The notes under the pieces were generated by a model. That model worked only from the letters and a program-made list of their open reading frames with translations. It did no database searches and was not told where the DNA came from. DNA of 64,000 nucleotides from Hofstenia miamia (Eukaryota; Xenacoelomorpha; Acoela): assembly GCA_004352715.1 (NCBI GenBank), contig SCFE01000070.1:637330-701329 (forward strand), in the 5' to 3' direction. Below are positions 45,463-56,509 of this stretch, piece by piece. Within the stretch, counting starts at the first letter, position 1; every line of letters starts with the position of its first letter. Position numbers and translations under genes: made by a program.

Positions 45463-46098
45463 GGACAGATTTTTTAAATGTGTTCGCTCCGATGCCAATG
45501 TAGTGTAATTTCTTTTACATAAACTACTAGAAAACTTCATTTGCAATCGATTGATATAAATTATATAAGGAGTTGTTTCCAAATATAATTTTGAAAAGCA
45601 GAATAATGGTAATGAAAATGACTATTTACTTAAGTATTTAATTTTTTAAGTATAATTGTTTTTAGCAATAATCCAGAACGAACAAATTCTACGTTCTTAA
45701 GTACAAGCAAAATATTGTAAGAAAATCTTGTTAAATCATTTAAAATTATTTCCAGTTGATGAAGAAAATGGGGATTAAAGAATTGGGAATTCTAGTCTGG
45801 TCAACATTGATTTTCATTAAGCAATTCATAGTCTTGGAAAATTAATTTCTTTGTATTCGCAAAGCAGTAGATAATTCATCTAATAAATTATGTTTATTTG
45901 AAGTAATTCTTTAAGAATACAAGGTTCAAACCAAACATCAATATTTTATGCTTTTTCTTAAATGGCACATTTACTCTTTTGTAACTACATTGTCTTATCA
46001 ATGACTAAAAATTAAGAATTACAAACACCTGTTAGAACATTTCTGCTTGTAAAAAGTAATTAACAAAGAAATTCTTTGAAGTCACTTCTTAATCATCC
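45463..46098. other. intergenic, no gene seen
   Basis: AT-rich, no feature recognised. Confidence 0.5.
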
Positions 46099-46116
46099 GA
46101 TGTGTATAAGAGACAG
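46099..46116 (+). other. Tn5 mosaic end (Nextera adapter) embedded in the assembly
   Basis: GATGTGTATAAGAGACAG matches 18 of the 19 bases of the Tn5 transposase mosaic end used in Nextera libraries; only the leading A is missing (C here). A chance 18-bp match in 64 kb is negligible, so this is library adapter left in the sequence and marks a suspect junction. Confidence 0.95.
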
Positions 46117-46902
46117 ATTTAAAAATGAGATTGCTTATACAACTTCTTCTCAATGTTTGAAAATGAACAACATATTAAACAAAATTTTTTAAATGATGTT
46201 CATCCACACATAAAACTGTGAAAATCACGCTGCTGTTAGGCAGAGATGCAATGTTAGGGAATACTCATTGAATTAGTCTTATGATGTAATAATAAAAATC
46301 AGGTTAAATATTTTTTACACTTGGAAAACTACGGGGGCAAGAAGAATTTTCTTAGAAATTTGAGTACGTATACTCGAAAAGAGAGTAACTTCCCTCATTT
46401 GCACTCCATATTTTGTTGAAGTAATTTAAATCAGATTCAAGCTTTACAGCTAAATTAGTCCTGTCTTTAGCAATTTCTTAAGTTGTTGAGACTCAAAAAC
46501 AGATCTTTGTATCACTTAATTCAGCTGACGCACAATTAATTATACTGTAATTGAAAACTGCATATCAGAAGAGATTTCAATCCCAAATGAGTAGGTAATT
46601 TCATTAACTGATAATTATATGCAATCTTTTATATTAAGAAGAGAAATAATGCTATTCCTACATGACATATTGCTATGAATACCTGGCATTACGGCCTCAG
46701 GTCAAATGAAACTCCAAATTATAAAATAATTCAAGAATTATCAAAAATAGAAATATAAAAAATTTTCCAACCAAACCTTAACCAACTCGTTTCCTACACG
46801 TATATGCAAAGATTTAAATTCAAATACTTAGCATAGTCATCCCGCGAAGTATCTATTCAGGAAAAACAAGGAAATAATGTTTTCAGTCAAATAACGACAA
46901 GG
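46117..46902. other. intergenic, no gene seen
   Basis: No feature recognised; continuity with the left side is doubtful because of the adapter. Confidence 0.5.
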
Positions 46903-47221
46903 CAGGGTGGCAAACTTACCAATTTTTACCATCCGCCATCGGATACCCTCGGCTCTACCCGCCTGATAATAATCTGTGATCACTGATTCGTGAACTGACT
47001 CGTTATAGAAAGATTCCTAGTTTAATATTGACAAAAATGTTTTAATATAAAAGTATCAATATAAACAATTTAAATTCTATAAAATTACTACAAAATCATT
47101 AAATCCATGAGTCTTTTAGAATTTCAAAGATTGAAATCTTTGACTTCTTAATTGTTTTAAAAATATTATATATCACTCGTAACCCGACCCAACCCAACCT
47201 AACCCGTCTAGTTTTGACGGA
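46903..47221. repeat. hAT-like element, CAGGGTGGCAAAC end
   Basis: Begins CAGGGTGGCAAACTTACC with GGATACCC/TACCCGCC words inside. Near 47180-47215 ACCCGACCCAACCCAACC and ACCCGTC words recur, as in a subterminal repeat array of the opposite end. Non-coding. Confidence 0.4.
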
Positions 47222-47608
47222 ACCTGCGGGATATAATAAGATTTCAAAGGCAGAATTAAAGTAGATTTCTCAGAATTATTTTAGGTTTTTCATCAAAAAG
47301 AGGCATAAAACAAAAGCAGGTCATTACGAGCTATTGACCCGCTTCTATATGTGCAAATGCAGAAATTATTTCTGTCTGACGACCTATTTCATATACATCA
47401 TAGGNNNNNNNNNNNNNNNNNNNNNACCTGCGGGATATAATAAGATTTCAAAGGCAGAATTAAAGTAGATTTCTCAGAATTATTTTAGGTTTTTCATCAA
47501 AAAGAGGCATAAAACAAAAGCAGGTCATTACGAGCTATTGACCCGCTTCTATATGTGCAAATGCAGAAATTATTTCTGTCTGACGACCTATTTCATATAC
47601 ATCATAGG
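47222..47608 (+). repeat. 183-bp exact repeat around a 21-N gap
   Basis: 47222-47404 and 47426-47608 are identical by eye, separated by N at 47405-47425. This is an unmerged contig overlap. Confidence 0.95.
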
Positions 47609-48698
47609 AACGCGTTTTCACAATGGACATAAGTCAATAACTGCAAAAGTTCCTATCAGCATGAAATAACATTATCAGAAATCAAGATATATATTGATAA
47701 TAAAATAATATTGCCCATAGCAAATCCTAACAGTAGGAAATTAATACCATAAAATGAGGTTAGCATCAAATTATTCGAATAATCTCCCAAATCCATTACA
47801 AATCCATAAATTATAATTAGATTTTGAGTTAGAAAATAAATAAATTTAATTCATTTTTATGCTTCAGGATAAATTACAGAACGCAAATCTATTAATTTTT
47901 ATTTCTTAATTAGACACGAAATAATTCCGTTTTACAAACACTGCAAGCAAGAAACTTCGTATATCTTTGCAAACAATCACACTGAAATGCCTGAATTACC
48001 AAGAAAAGTTTTTTAACAATTACTATTATGCACAGATTGTAGAGATATGTCAAATTACTTTTCTGTTGTTAAAAAATATGGAACCCCAAAAATATGAGTT
48101 CTAGGAAATTAAAAAATGACTGTATTTGCATTGGCGGGTTTTTCGCGGTAATGGAGGTCGCGGTCCTGATGTAACGCATTTGCATTTGCCCGCTGTCAAT
48201 TGCTAACTTTGAGAATTCAAATTATTTCTTGAATTTTATATGTATTTTGGGCTTCATAAATAAAAAATAAAATTTCAAATTGTTTTTTCCAATTCCTAAT
48301 TTTTTTAAGAAATATTATCCTTTTCCATTATTTGTCCAAATAATTTGTTTATATTTTTTATATTAAGTCAAAGATAATCACCAGACGGGTTTTCGAGATC
48401 TACGCAATATTTCTTTTTGACTTTCTAAATATCTATTTACTAAAACTAAGCTTGCTTTTTAAATATTACAATAACATTATTTCATGTAGATTTGTTGAGG
48501 AATTGTTATACAAACTTATTAACTTTAATTAACTTAAATTATTTTGCTAGTTTTTTGAACATTGCTTAACCCTTTCTGCGGGTGTTTTGATTTGCCTGCA
48601 TTGTATGCTTAAGACAATTAGTTGGTAAACTGTAGCTTCTGCTGATTGGTATGTGTCAAAACGATTGCAATTGATTGGAATATACAGTTGGTGTAGAG
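47609..48698. other. intergenic, no gene seen
   Basis: One GC-richer patch at 48125-48185 (GCGGGTTTTTCGCGGTAATG) has no recognisable content. Confidence 0.5.
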
Positions 48699-48717
48699 CA
48701 GAGGTTTCCAAACTTTT
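48699..48717 (+). repeat. hAT (Charlie-like) terminus
   Basis: CAGAGGTTTCCAAACTTTT closely follows the CAGNGGTTCTCAAACTTTT pattern of Charlie-type hAT termini. The other end was not found within 1 kb. Confidence 0.55.
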
Positions 48718-49697
48718 GTAGGCCATTATTCACTTATCCGTTTTTATTTGTAAATGAAAATAGAGCACAGAACAGAACAATGAATTTTAAGATCGAGGGT
48801 GCACCTCTGTATTTTCCATAAATTGCTGAATATTCCGAATCAATTATTATCTGCTTTGTGCTCAACTTTCATGATTTGGAGATTCATAATTCATATCTTC
48901 GGCGTCATTAGATTGATATATTGGTCTTGCAACAGACACTCTCATTCAAAATTCTTTTGCTATTAACATTAATAGTCATAAAGCGATACATCATTCAATA
49001 CAGTCTGGATAGGATATACTCGAATACGTCGACTAACAGTAACGTGGTACGGAGAAAATTTCCATTTATCAAACGTTGAATTTTAGCATCATATTTGCTT
49101 CCACTTGTTGCTCTCACACAATTGTTTTGGAAGTTAATAAATTTTACTTGCTTCCAGAATAGTCCTAGACAATCAAACGGTTTGCCGAAAATTATCTGCT
49201 GCGCATGCCCTTATTAAATACAGACTTCGTTTTAATATTTTTCCAGACACTGAAATAGAAATGACATCTAACGAAACATATGTTTTTTATGTAAGAAAAT
49301 GTCATTTATCTTCTGTTGTCAGCACTTCACTATCGGAAAGACTTCAAACTTTATGCCCCCTTCCCAGTGTACTTCACTTTATATGGGAATGTTCCTAAAC
49401 TCTCAATTGTTTTCTCAATATTCAGTTTGCGCCGGAGAGCTGCAAACCACGAAATTTAAAAAAACCTTAAGGCATGCATTTGAATACACTATTTTCTTTA
49501 ACAAATATTACATATTCGAATTCAGCCAAATTTTTTATTCTAAAGAAGTCTTCGTAAAATTAAATTCAAAATATAAACTGTCTATATTTTCACACTTCGT
49601 TGCTACACATAATGATAAAAACTAAGAAGTTTTTTATTATGTTAATTTGCCTAATTTGCATCTTAATCAACGATAATCTTATGACATCCCTCTTTAG
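48718..49697. other. intergenic or intronic, no gene seen
   Basis: The 108-codon plus frame at 49299-49625 shows no recognisable motif. The end (TCCCTCTTTAG) is acceptor-like. Confidence 0.4.
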
Positions 49698-49957
49698 TAA
49701 ATGAAGGAATTGTCTTTATCCAAGAGATGCAACATGCAATTGCCTTCAAGAAGTTTTGGTCTAAAAAATACGATTTGAGGAGACATTTTTCACCTGAAGT
49801 CGTGACTATCAAAATTACTTCTAATTGGCGAGACAATGTGGGCGGTTTGTATGAACTCCTACACATATCATTTAAATTACCACACCCACAACCATCAGGA
49901 AACCTCATTAAGCCTCCCTCGAGCTTATTTGAATTTGCTAATACAAATTTTTCCTAA
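49698..49957 (+). CDS. candidate 3'-terminal exon of an unknown host gene
   Basis: Acceptor-like CATCCCTCTTTAG (ending 49697) is followed by a frame open for 85 codons: NEGIVFIQEMQHAIAFKKFW, then RRHFSPEVVTIKITSNWRDN, VGGLYELLHISFKLPHP and PPSSLFEFANTNFS, ending at TAA 49955-49957. An AATAAA polyadenylation signal overlaps the stop (49956-49961). Composition looks like real protein. No family is recognised and no upstream exon was found. The opposite strand is also open (49663-49908), which lowers confidence. The last 34 bp of the exon recur at 50981 because of the flanking assembly duplication. Confidence 0.3.
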
Positions 49958-50076
49958 TAAATCATCGGGAATTTAACAGTTTACTAATCAATTTCCCACT
50001 TCTTACTATCTATCAATGTATTTAAGAAATAATATGCATATAAATGATTTGGTATTCATACCAAATTTGTGTCATN

Positions 50077-50445
50077 ATTGTAGACAACAGAGGAAACTAA
50101 ATTCTTTGGAATTGGATCTTTATTTTGGAACATATCTTTAGTTTTATACGATGTAAATATAGGAACGATCTTTGTCCATTTTAAATTTGTATTCATAGTT
50201 GTTATTTTCTTTTTTAAACTTTGAATTTGGTTACATACATAAGGAAGCTTTAAATATACATTGATCTTGGTTTCATCAAGCTTTTCTATTTTATTGTCTT
50301 CTTTGTTATTGCAAAATAAAGTGTTTGAATATTGTTTGATTAATTTGTGCGGATAACCATTATCTGCAAGTATTTTAAAAACTTTGTTGGTGGCATCTGT
50401 AAGGTATTTGTAATTTGAGGATGTAAGTTTAGCCCTATTAAACAA
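50077..50445 (-). pseudogene. Penelope-like element fragment (after the RT, before GIY-YIG)
   Basis: On the minus strand: SSNYKYLTDATNKVFKILAD, NGYPHKLIKQYSN, VYLKLPYVCNQIQSLKKKI, then KDPIPKNLVSSVVYN, where the GIY-YIG endonuclease would begin. This order (NGYP..LI, LPY, KD.IPK....VVY) is typical of Penelope-like elements. It is cut by the contig edge at 50076. Related to the copy at 54.1-55.1 kb. Confidence 0.75.
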
Positions 50446-50681
50446 AGCTTTGAATGTATTTATTTTGTATTTTTTTTTATTACTATATATATAATTAGGC
50501 AGCCTTCGAAAAAAACACTGTTTTTTATGTACAATGGAGGTTGTTTTAGGCAGATAAATGTAGAATCAGTTAATATTAAGGGATTTCATTTCAATAGAAA
50601 TTCAGAGGCACGTCACATCAACCGTAAGCAATTGCCAGAATAAATTCAAAAAAAAAATAAAATAAAAAAAAGATTACTTAC

Positions 50682-50829
50682 GGACAAGAGTGTTTTCCGT
50701 AATTGCCGCCGTGTAGGCGGTGTTGGCGGCGGTGGTGTAATAGTTGTAATAGTTGTAATAAGAGCTGTAGTCCTGTTGCGTTGATGTGGAATTGTTGTCG
50801 TAAGCTCCATATGATTGATAGTAAGCCGA
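50682..50829 (-). CDS. candidate internal exon, Tyr-rich low-complexity protein
   Basis: On the minus strand an acceptor-like TATCATTTTAG precedes a 148-bp open stretch that ends at a consensus donor, GTAAGTAATC. The frame translates as SAYYQSYGAYDNNSTSTQQD, YSSYYNYYNYYTTAANTAYT, AAITENTLV: 12 Tyr in 49 residues plus Ser, Asn, Thr and Gln. This is the composition of prion-like domains found in RNA-binding proteins (FUS/hnRNP style), but no RRM or other domain is in view, so function is inference. Higher G+C than the flanks supports a true exon. The surrounding contig may be misplaced. Plus-strand and alternative minus-strand ORFs here are shadows. Confidence 0.55.
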
Positions 50830-51132
50830 CTAAAATGATATTCAAAAATTTACAAAAATTGAATCCTGTTGACAGAGTCTTAATACAACAATTAAAAGTT
50901 TGATTCAAGGACCAAAGTTTTAATCAATATAAACACAAATAGCTAGTGCAACACCCCCATTCAATTGCTCTATATTCAGNCTTATTTGAATTTGCTAATA
51001 CAAATTTTTCCTAATAAATCATCGGGAATTTAACAGTTTACTAATCAATTTCCCACTTCTTACTATCTATCAATGTATTTAAGAAATAATATGCATATAA
51101 ATGATTTGGTATTCATACCAAATTTGTGTCAT

Positions 51133-52962
51133 CCGACTTGAGCGAAAGCTTAGTTCTAGAAGGTATTTCGTTATTTAGCATTTTTAACCCAATCTCTCAC
51201 AGGTTGATTCCGGAATCCCTATAAAGTTTTATAAATTACAACTTTTTGAAAAATCATGGTCTAGCTGAGCTTTTGTGACTTGTAATCGAATAGGTTGAGT
51301 AGTATTCTGACAAAATGTGAAGTGATTTTGGGTGCCGGCTCTGTTGCTATAGAAGTTTTGTCAATCATATTGTTAAAATTTTGATTTGCCTGTGGTTTAC
51401 CTAAAATTTCTTCCTTGGTTCTGCACTTCGACATTCCATAAAAGAAAGATTGTTTTAATACTGTACAAATTTTCATTCAATTATATTATGTAGAAAAAAA
51501 TTTATTGGGGCCCACGTTAACTAGTACGTCAATAATTTTAAACATCAAATATAAACGCACTGTGTAAGAACTATACGCACTTGCAAAGACTTAAGAGCAA
51601 TGTGTAAAGCAGCGTTAATGTTTAGGAATGCAATTTTTGAGAATATCGCAAAATGGAAACTAATTTGAACTTATCCTGAAAGTGTTTAAAGGTGATTACT
51701 AACATTGTATTTAATTAATTGAACAATAAAATTTTTACAATAATATCATATTATATTATAAGTTGCTTAATAGAAAATTGTAATTTCATATTTTAAAACA
51801 TTGCGTTATTATTTTAGAATGCAAATCTGCAAAGTACAATTAAGGATATTAACGACTTGCAAGACTTTAAAGATGCGTTTTAGTGTTTAATGTACTTATA
51901 AAGTTGCTAACGCACTCGTTTGCATGGAGAGGGGTGGGGTGCTTAATCAAAAATATCCTGTGGCAAATAGAGTTAAGGCAATAAGTATAATTCTAAAATA
52001 AAAATTTAAAGCAAATGGTACCAATTTATTGCCCATAAAATATATTTTAAAAGTCTAAAAGCTAAGAAATATTTGAATTGAATTAATTCAACTATAGGGT
52101 TTGCGGATGAAATATATACGTGATTTATGTACATTTAAAGAACTAAAGAACAAAAAGTTTGAAAATTTAATGAGTCTTAGAAAAATTATATTATATAGAA
52201 TTATTAAATTAAAAAAATTATTTCCACGATTGTAAAAGTAAATTAGAAATTAATGTAGTAAAATTAAGTTGGCATAAGATGTATACAGAGCTTTCAAAAG
52301 TGAAATACATTTTGTGATGATTTGATTTTTGCAACATGTTAATTGCATATCATCAAGTAAAATTATCAAATTTTTAAATGCTTAAATCTGAGTAAACGGT
52401 GATTATAATATCTACGGAATGATGAAATGTTTGCAGCTGAGCAAGGCTTCTTCATTGACAGAGATGTTTCCGCTATAAATTGTTTTACAACAGAAAATAC
52501 ATTAGAAAGCTTTTACTTGAAGAGCTCCAGCAGTGCAATAGAATTTCTTGGAATTTCTTCAGTGTGAAATTTCAAAGTAATTGATTGAACCCTTAAAAAT
52601 TGTCCATGTCTATTTAATAAACAACTTTACTGGGCGCATCCAGCTGAAAATTCTGTCGTAAATGAAGAAACGTCAAAATTTTGTATCCATTTAAATAGAA
52701 CTTTAAGGCGAACACTGTCAATGTAATTGTAACAGATTTGCATCAAAGAAATATAAAACTGCATTAACAAAGCTTAATTACTTTGTATTTCATTTATATT
52801 TTATATTTGCATTTGCTCACTGTTTTTCCAGGTATATGAACATGATCAAGACCCGGGAGATTTTGTTGTAATTTGTGGGGTTAAGCTTTTGAAACCCAAA
52901 TAACTTCCAATGCTGATATTTTTTATTGCTGTTCTTTTTCAGTAAAGATTTCGGGTTGGATT
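51133..52962. other. intergenic, no gene seen
   Basis: AT-rich; nothing supported. Confidence 0.5.
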
Positions 52963-53025
52963 TAGGGATGGAATGTACCTGGTAATTCCGGATAATTTGA
53001 CTGCCGGATGCCGGATAATTTATTG
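52963..53025 (+). repeat. hAT-like end with CCGGATAATT repeats
   Basis: TAGGGATGGAATGTACCTGG then three CCGGAT words; a decayed hAT terminus. Related CCGGTAAAATCCGG occurs at 54108-54121. Confidence 0.35.
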
Positions 53026-54125
53026 TTCAATTATTACTATGGTAACCAGAAATATGACTTTAAGAAACAAAATATTACCTTAATTTATGACAAAATATGA
53101 CGGAAATTAGTTAAATATGCCTTGAAATACTACCATTCATTTTTCAAAATGGTCTATTTAAACCATATTAAAAGTTTTTCTATTATTGAGAACAAAATAT
53201 AAAACAAATAAAAAAACTCTTACATAATATAAAGTCAATTTTTTTAAAGGAACTACTTCACAAAATTATAACAGCTCCTAAATGTCCATATATTATTGTG
53301 GTTAAGGTTTCTGTCATAGGGTAAGAATTTTCTTAACATAGAGAAATATCTCTCAATTGCAGGGCAAGGTGCATGACATTTTCGAAATTATGATTAAATG
53401 TTCATCCTCTTTCTTTCCATTATAGTAGTGAAGCCGGTATTTTCTAATCGTAATTTGATATAGGTGATTATTTCACAGGGTATCATTTCCAAGATCAAGG
53501 GTGGGAGTAATAACAACAATTTGCAGAATTTGAAATGTCAAACATTGAAAAACTTGGATTTTTTATTAAGCAATTAGATAGTCAATCATCATATATTTTG
53601 CCTGAATACGCATGGTACACGTGTGCCTTGCAAAATCCAGGAAATAATAATGTATATTGTTTCTTTAATATTTTTCATTTGCCAGCATATATGGCTAGTT
53701 CTAGAAACGCGTCGACCAATGGGTCGGCTGTGAAAATAATTAGCTAGCAATTAAACTTACCGGTACCGTACTTTTCAAAAAATAAATATATGACTTTTTA
53801 TGACTTTATTACATCCTATTTTACTGCACCCAAGGCCTGAAAATCATCAAATTTTAACCAACCTCAAAATCAGAAAAAAAATGTGATTTTTATGACTTTT
53901 GGTTGCCTAAATTATTAATGAAAACAACCTCATTTCTCAATTAAGATTGACCTCTTGCGAATGAAAATGAATAAATGTTAAATAGACTACGTCCTGATAT
54001 GGCAGAAAAAATTGTATATTTGCATGAAAACTTCCATATCATGGAAAATATTGCTTGTTCCTCAAACATTCCAATTTTAAGTCAAGTTTTATCTCAGAAT
54101 AGGTTATCCGGTAAAATCCGGAAAG
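53026..54125. other. intergenic, no gene seen
   Basis: The 70-codon frame at 53535-53747 is not recognised. Overlapping XbaI, MluI and SalI sites occur at 53700-53716. Confidence 0.4.
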
Positions 54126-55085
54126 TGTCTTCGTGTCTCTCCGATGTAAGATTGTTGACAATCTTCACATGTATATTTATAAGCCAATGAAGAAGACAGT
54201 AACTTTGCTACAGGATCTTTGTTTATTAAAATATTTTGAGTTTGTAATGATGTTAAAATTGGTATTATTCTTGATTTTTTCAATTTAAAATTTAATTTCT
54301 TTATCTTTGATTGGAAAACTTTAACTTTGTTGCTGATATAAGGAAGTTTCCATTACATTTGTTCTAAATTTGGTTCTTTTTTTGATTTAATTGGGTTATG
54401 ATTGCTACTTCATCTACATGTCTTTTAATCAGTCTGTGAGGATATCCTTTATTTTCTAAAATTGTATATAAATGATTAACTGCTTCAATAAAGTTGATAT
54501 AATTTGATGATGCTTGATTGGCTCTTTCAATTCAACATTTAATTGTATTTTTCTTATGTTTCATATCACATTATGATTCATAAGGTATGTATAATCCTGT
54601 ATTTGTTGGTTTTATGTATAACTTGGTTTCATATGTTTTTTCTTTTTTAATGATTGATATGTCTAAGAAGTTTAAAGTTTGATCTTTTTCTATTTCGACG
54701 GTAAATTTTAGTTCTTCAACTTGATTGTTTAAATATTTTTTGAAATTGTCAATTTCCAACTTATTTTCAAATAATGCAAAAATGTCATCGACATATCTTA
54801 AGTATATTAATGGCATTGGACTGATTAGTGAATCAAATTTAGACTCAATCAAGTCCATGGTAAAAGCAGCCAATGTTGAATCCAATGGTGAACCCATTGC
54901 CATTCTGTCAATTTGTTCATATACGCAATTATTGAACAAAAATTTAACATTCAAAACACGCTAGTTTGAGTAAACACCTTAGAGTTTCATGTGAGACAAT
55001 AATTTGATCTTCAGGGATGAGATTGAGTATATGATTAATATTTTTTTCAACAACGATTTAACATCAAAACTTGCCATAATTGATG
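54126..55085 (-). pseudogene. Penelope-like retroelement relic: RT plus GIY-YIG start
   Basis: Minus strand, decayed by frameshifts. Near 55085-55040: SIMASFDVKSL, RT motif A. At 54954-54571: RMAMGSPLDSTLAAF (motif B) and LRYVDDIFALFEN (motif C with intact YVDD). The thumb follows: NHLYTILENKGYPHRLIKRH near 54450. At 54183-54126: YKYTCEDCQQSYIGETRRHF, the Cys linker and YIG motif of the GIY-YIG endonuclease. Penelope-like elements use this combination for target-primed reverse transcription. The C-terminus stops after the first GIY-YIG motif. Breaks at about 54960 and 54550 inactivate it. Confidence 0.85.
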
Positions 55086-55112
55086 TTTTTTCTTTGTTGG
55101 AATTGAAAGCAG

Positions 55113-55265
55113 TTTAACTGCTTCAATAAAGTTGTTATAATTTGATGATGCTTGATTGGCTCTTTCAATTAAACATTTAAGAAGTTTAAAGTTTGATCTT
55201 TTTCTATTTCAAAGTATATTAATGGCTTTGGACTGATTATTAAATTAAATTTAGACTCAATCATG
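55113..55265 (-). pseudogene. deletion derivative of the adjacent Penelope copy
   Basis: Contains short blocks matching 54478-54535, 54665-54700 and 54800-54850 in the same order but with the intervening sequence removed, so it is a second, heavily deleted copy in tandem. Confidence 0.65.
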
Positions 55266-55344
55266 CAATTTTAAGTAATTTTAAGTGCAGTTAATTGTAA
55301 TTAGTTTTCCTTCCAAATTTGTTCTGATAAAGATTTTGAATCGA

Positions 55345-55351
55345 AACCGGT

Positions 55352-55382
<31 letters not shown>

Positions 55383-55612
55383 TACAGTAAGATTGTGTAA
55401 CTGGGAATTTGTGAATATTGTATTTCACTTACCTAGTTTCATAAAAACAATAAAATACCTAGAAACTTCATGTATTTATTGGAAAAATACTAAACCTAAC
55501 CCCAACTTTTCAAACTTACTTGTTATATGAAGTTTTTAAGTGAAATACCAAATTCACAAATTCATTGTAACATACAATCTTACTGTAACATATATATATA
55601 TATATATATATC
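55345..55612. repeat. foldback MITE (55385-55585) with flanking (TA)n arrays
   Basis: Left arm CAGTAAGATTGT...CACTTA (55385-55430) and right arm TAAGTG...ACAATCTTACTG (55537-55585) are inverted copies of about 45-50 bp with some gaps. TA flanks each end, as for Tc1/mariner-type MITEs. (TA)n tracts lie outside both ends (55345-55382, 55588-55612), and beyond them GAATCGAAACCG and CGGTTTTGAAATGG are also roughly inverted. Non-coding. Confidence 0.75.
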
Positions 55613-55642
55613 TTATTAAAAATACATTGATTCGGTTTTGAA

Positions 55643-56434
55643 ATGGGGGACGGAGAAATGCAATTCAATACATCTAAATCTAAGATTATATGTTTTGGAA
55701 AAACTAAATGCAGAGATATGTCATCTTCAAAGCATATGACACACAATATTCAATTAGTTGAATCAGTCACCGATTTGGGCGTAAATATCTCATCAGATTA
55801 AAAATGGAACGAACATTATAACAAAGTTCTAAGCAAAACTATTAATGTATTATTTTATCTAAGAGGAAAATCACAATATATATCACCTAAATTTATTCAA
55901 ACTAAGTTATTCAAGAATTGCGTATTATCTGTTATAACTTATGGATCGCAATGTTTGTGGCGAAATAGACATCAATTTGAAAAACTTGAAAGACATCAAA
56001 GGAAGTGCTTACATTGGTGTTTAAATTCAAATAGGGAAATATCCTATGAAAGTTTGTTGCACCTTAATATCCTTCCAATTGCTCTTCAATTTCAATTGTA
56101 TGATTTTATGTTTTTCAATAAAGTACTAAATGGATTATACAAAATAGATCACACTGAATTTGTTTGTGTAAAGAATACTTCATCAAGAGAGAAACGGAAT
56201 ATTTTCAAAAATACTAAATGCAAATTGGTTGCATTTTATAGCAACTTTTGGGATCGTATTACTTACTTGACTAATTACATATCAGTGAATTCTAACATCA
56301 ACATTTATGATAGTCCTAGCATTGTAAAGAAACAAATTCGTATATTTTTTGAACAATATGCTATTAATCATTTTGAGTTGATCAATGCTTGCAATTGCAG
56401 CAATTGTAGAGAAATAAGATCATTTCATATATAG
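55643..56434 (+). pseudogene. LINE (jockey/CR1-like) 3' end of ORF2, one in-frame stop
   Basis: A single plus frame from 55643 to TAG 56434, broken only by TAA at 55799-55801, which replaces the Leu of a DL.W motif. It covers the RT thumb and C-terminal domain: FNTSKSKIICFGKT, ESVTDLGVNISSD then KWNEHYNKVL, VITYGSQCLWRN, FEKLERHQRKCLHW, ending in a Cys cluster (NACNCSNCREIR). The LGV.I...W..H and Y.S..W signatures are typical of jockey/CR1-type elements. The 5' part is missing; the break coincides with the (TA)n tract. The best preserved LINE piece in the window. Confidence 0.8.
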
Positions 56435-56509
56435 AAATAATGTGATATTTGTAAAGTATTTTTTATTTTCTAAAATTTTGTTTTCTTTGGAAATTAAGTT
56501 TGTAGTACT

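Larger units (their letters stand above)
50076..50980. other. 903-bp N-bounded contig between 152-bp duplicated flanks
   Basis: Single Ns at 50076 and 50980 enclose this piece; 49924-50075 repeats exactly at 50981-51132. The contained sequence (Penelope fragment, Tyr-rich exon) may therefore belong elsewhere in the genome. Confidence 0.7.

Noticed and set aside
45151-45582. 143-codon minus-strand ORF
   Set aside because: No motif; a shorter plus-strand stretch inside it has a more protein-like composition, and the region may be TE-derived.
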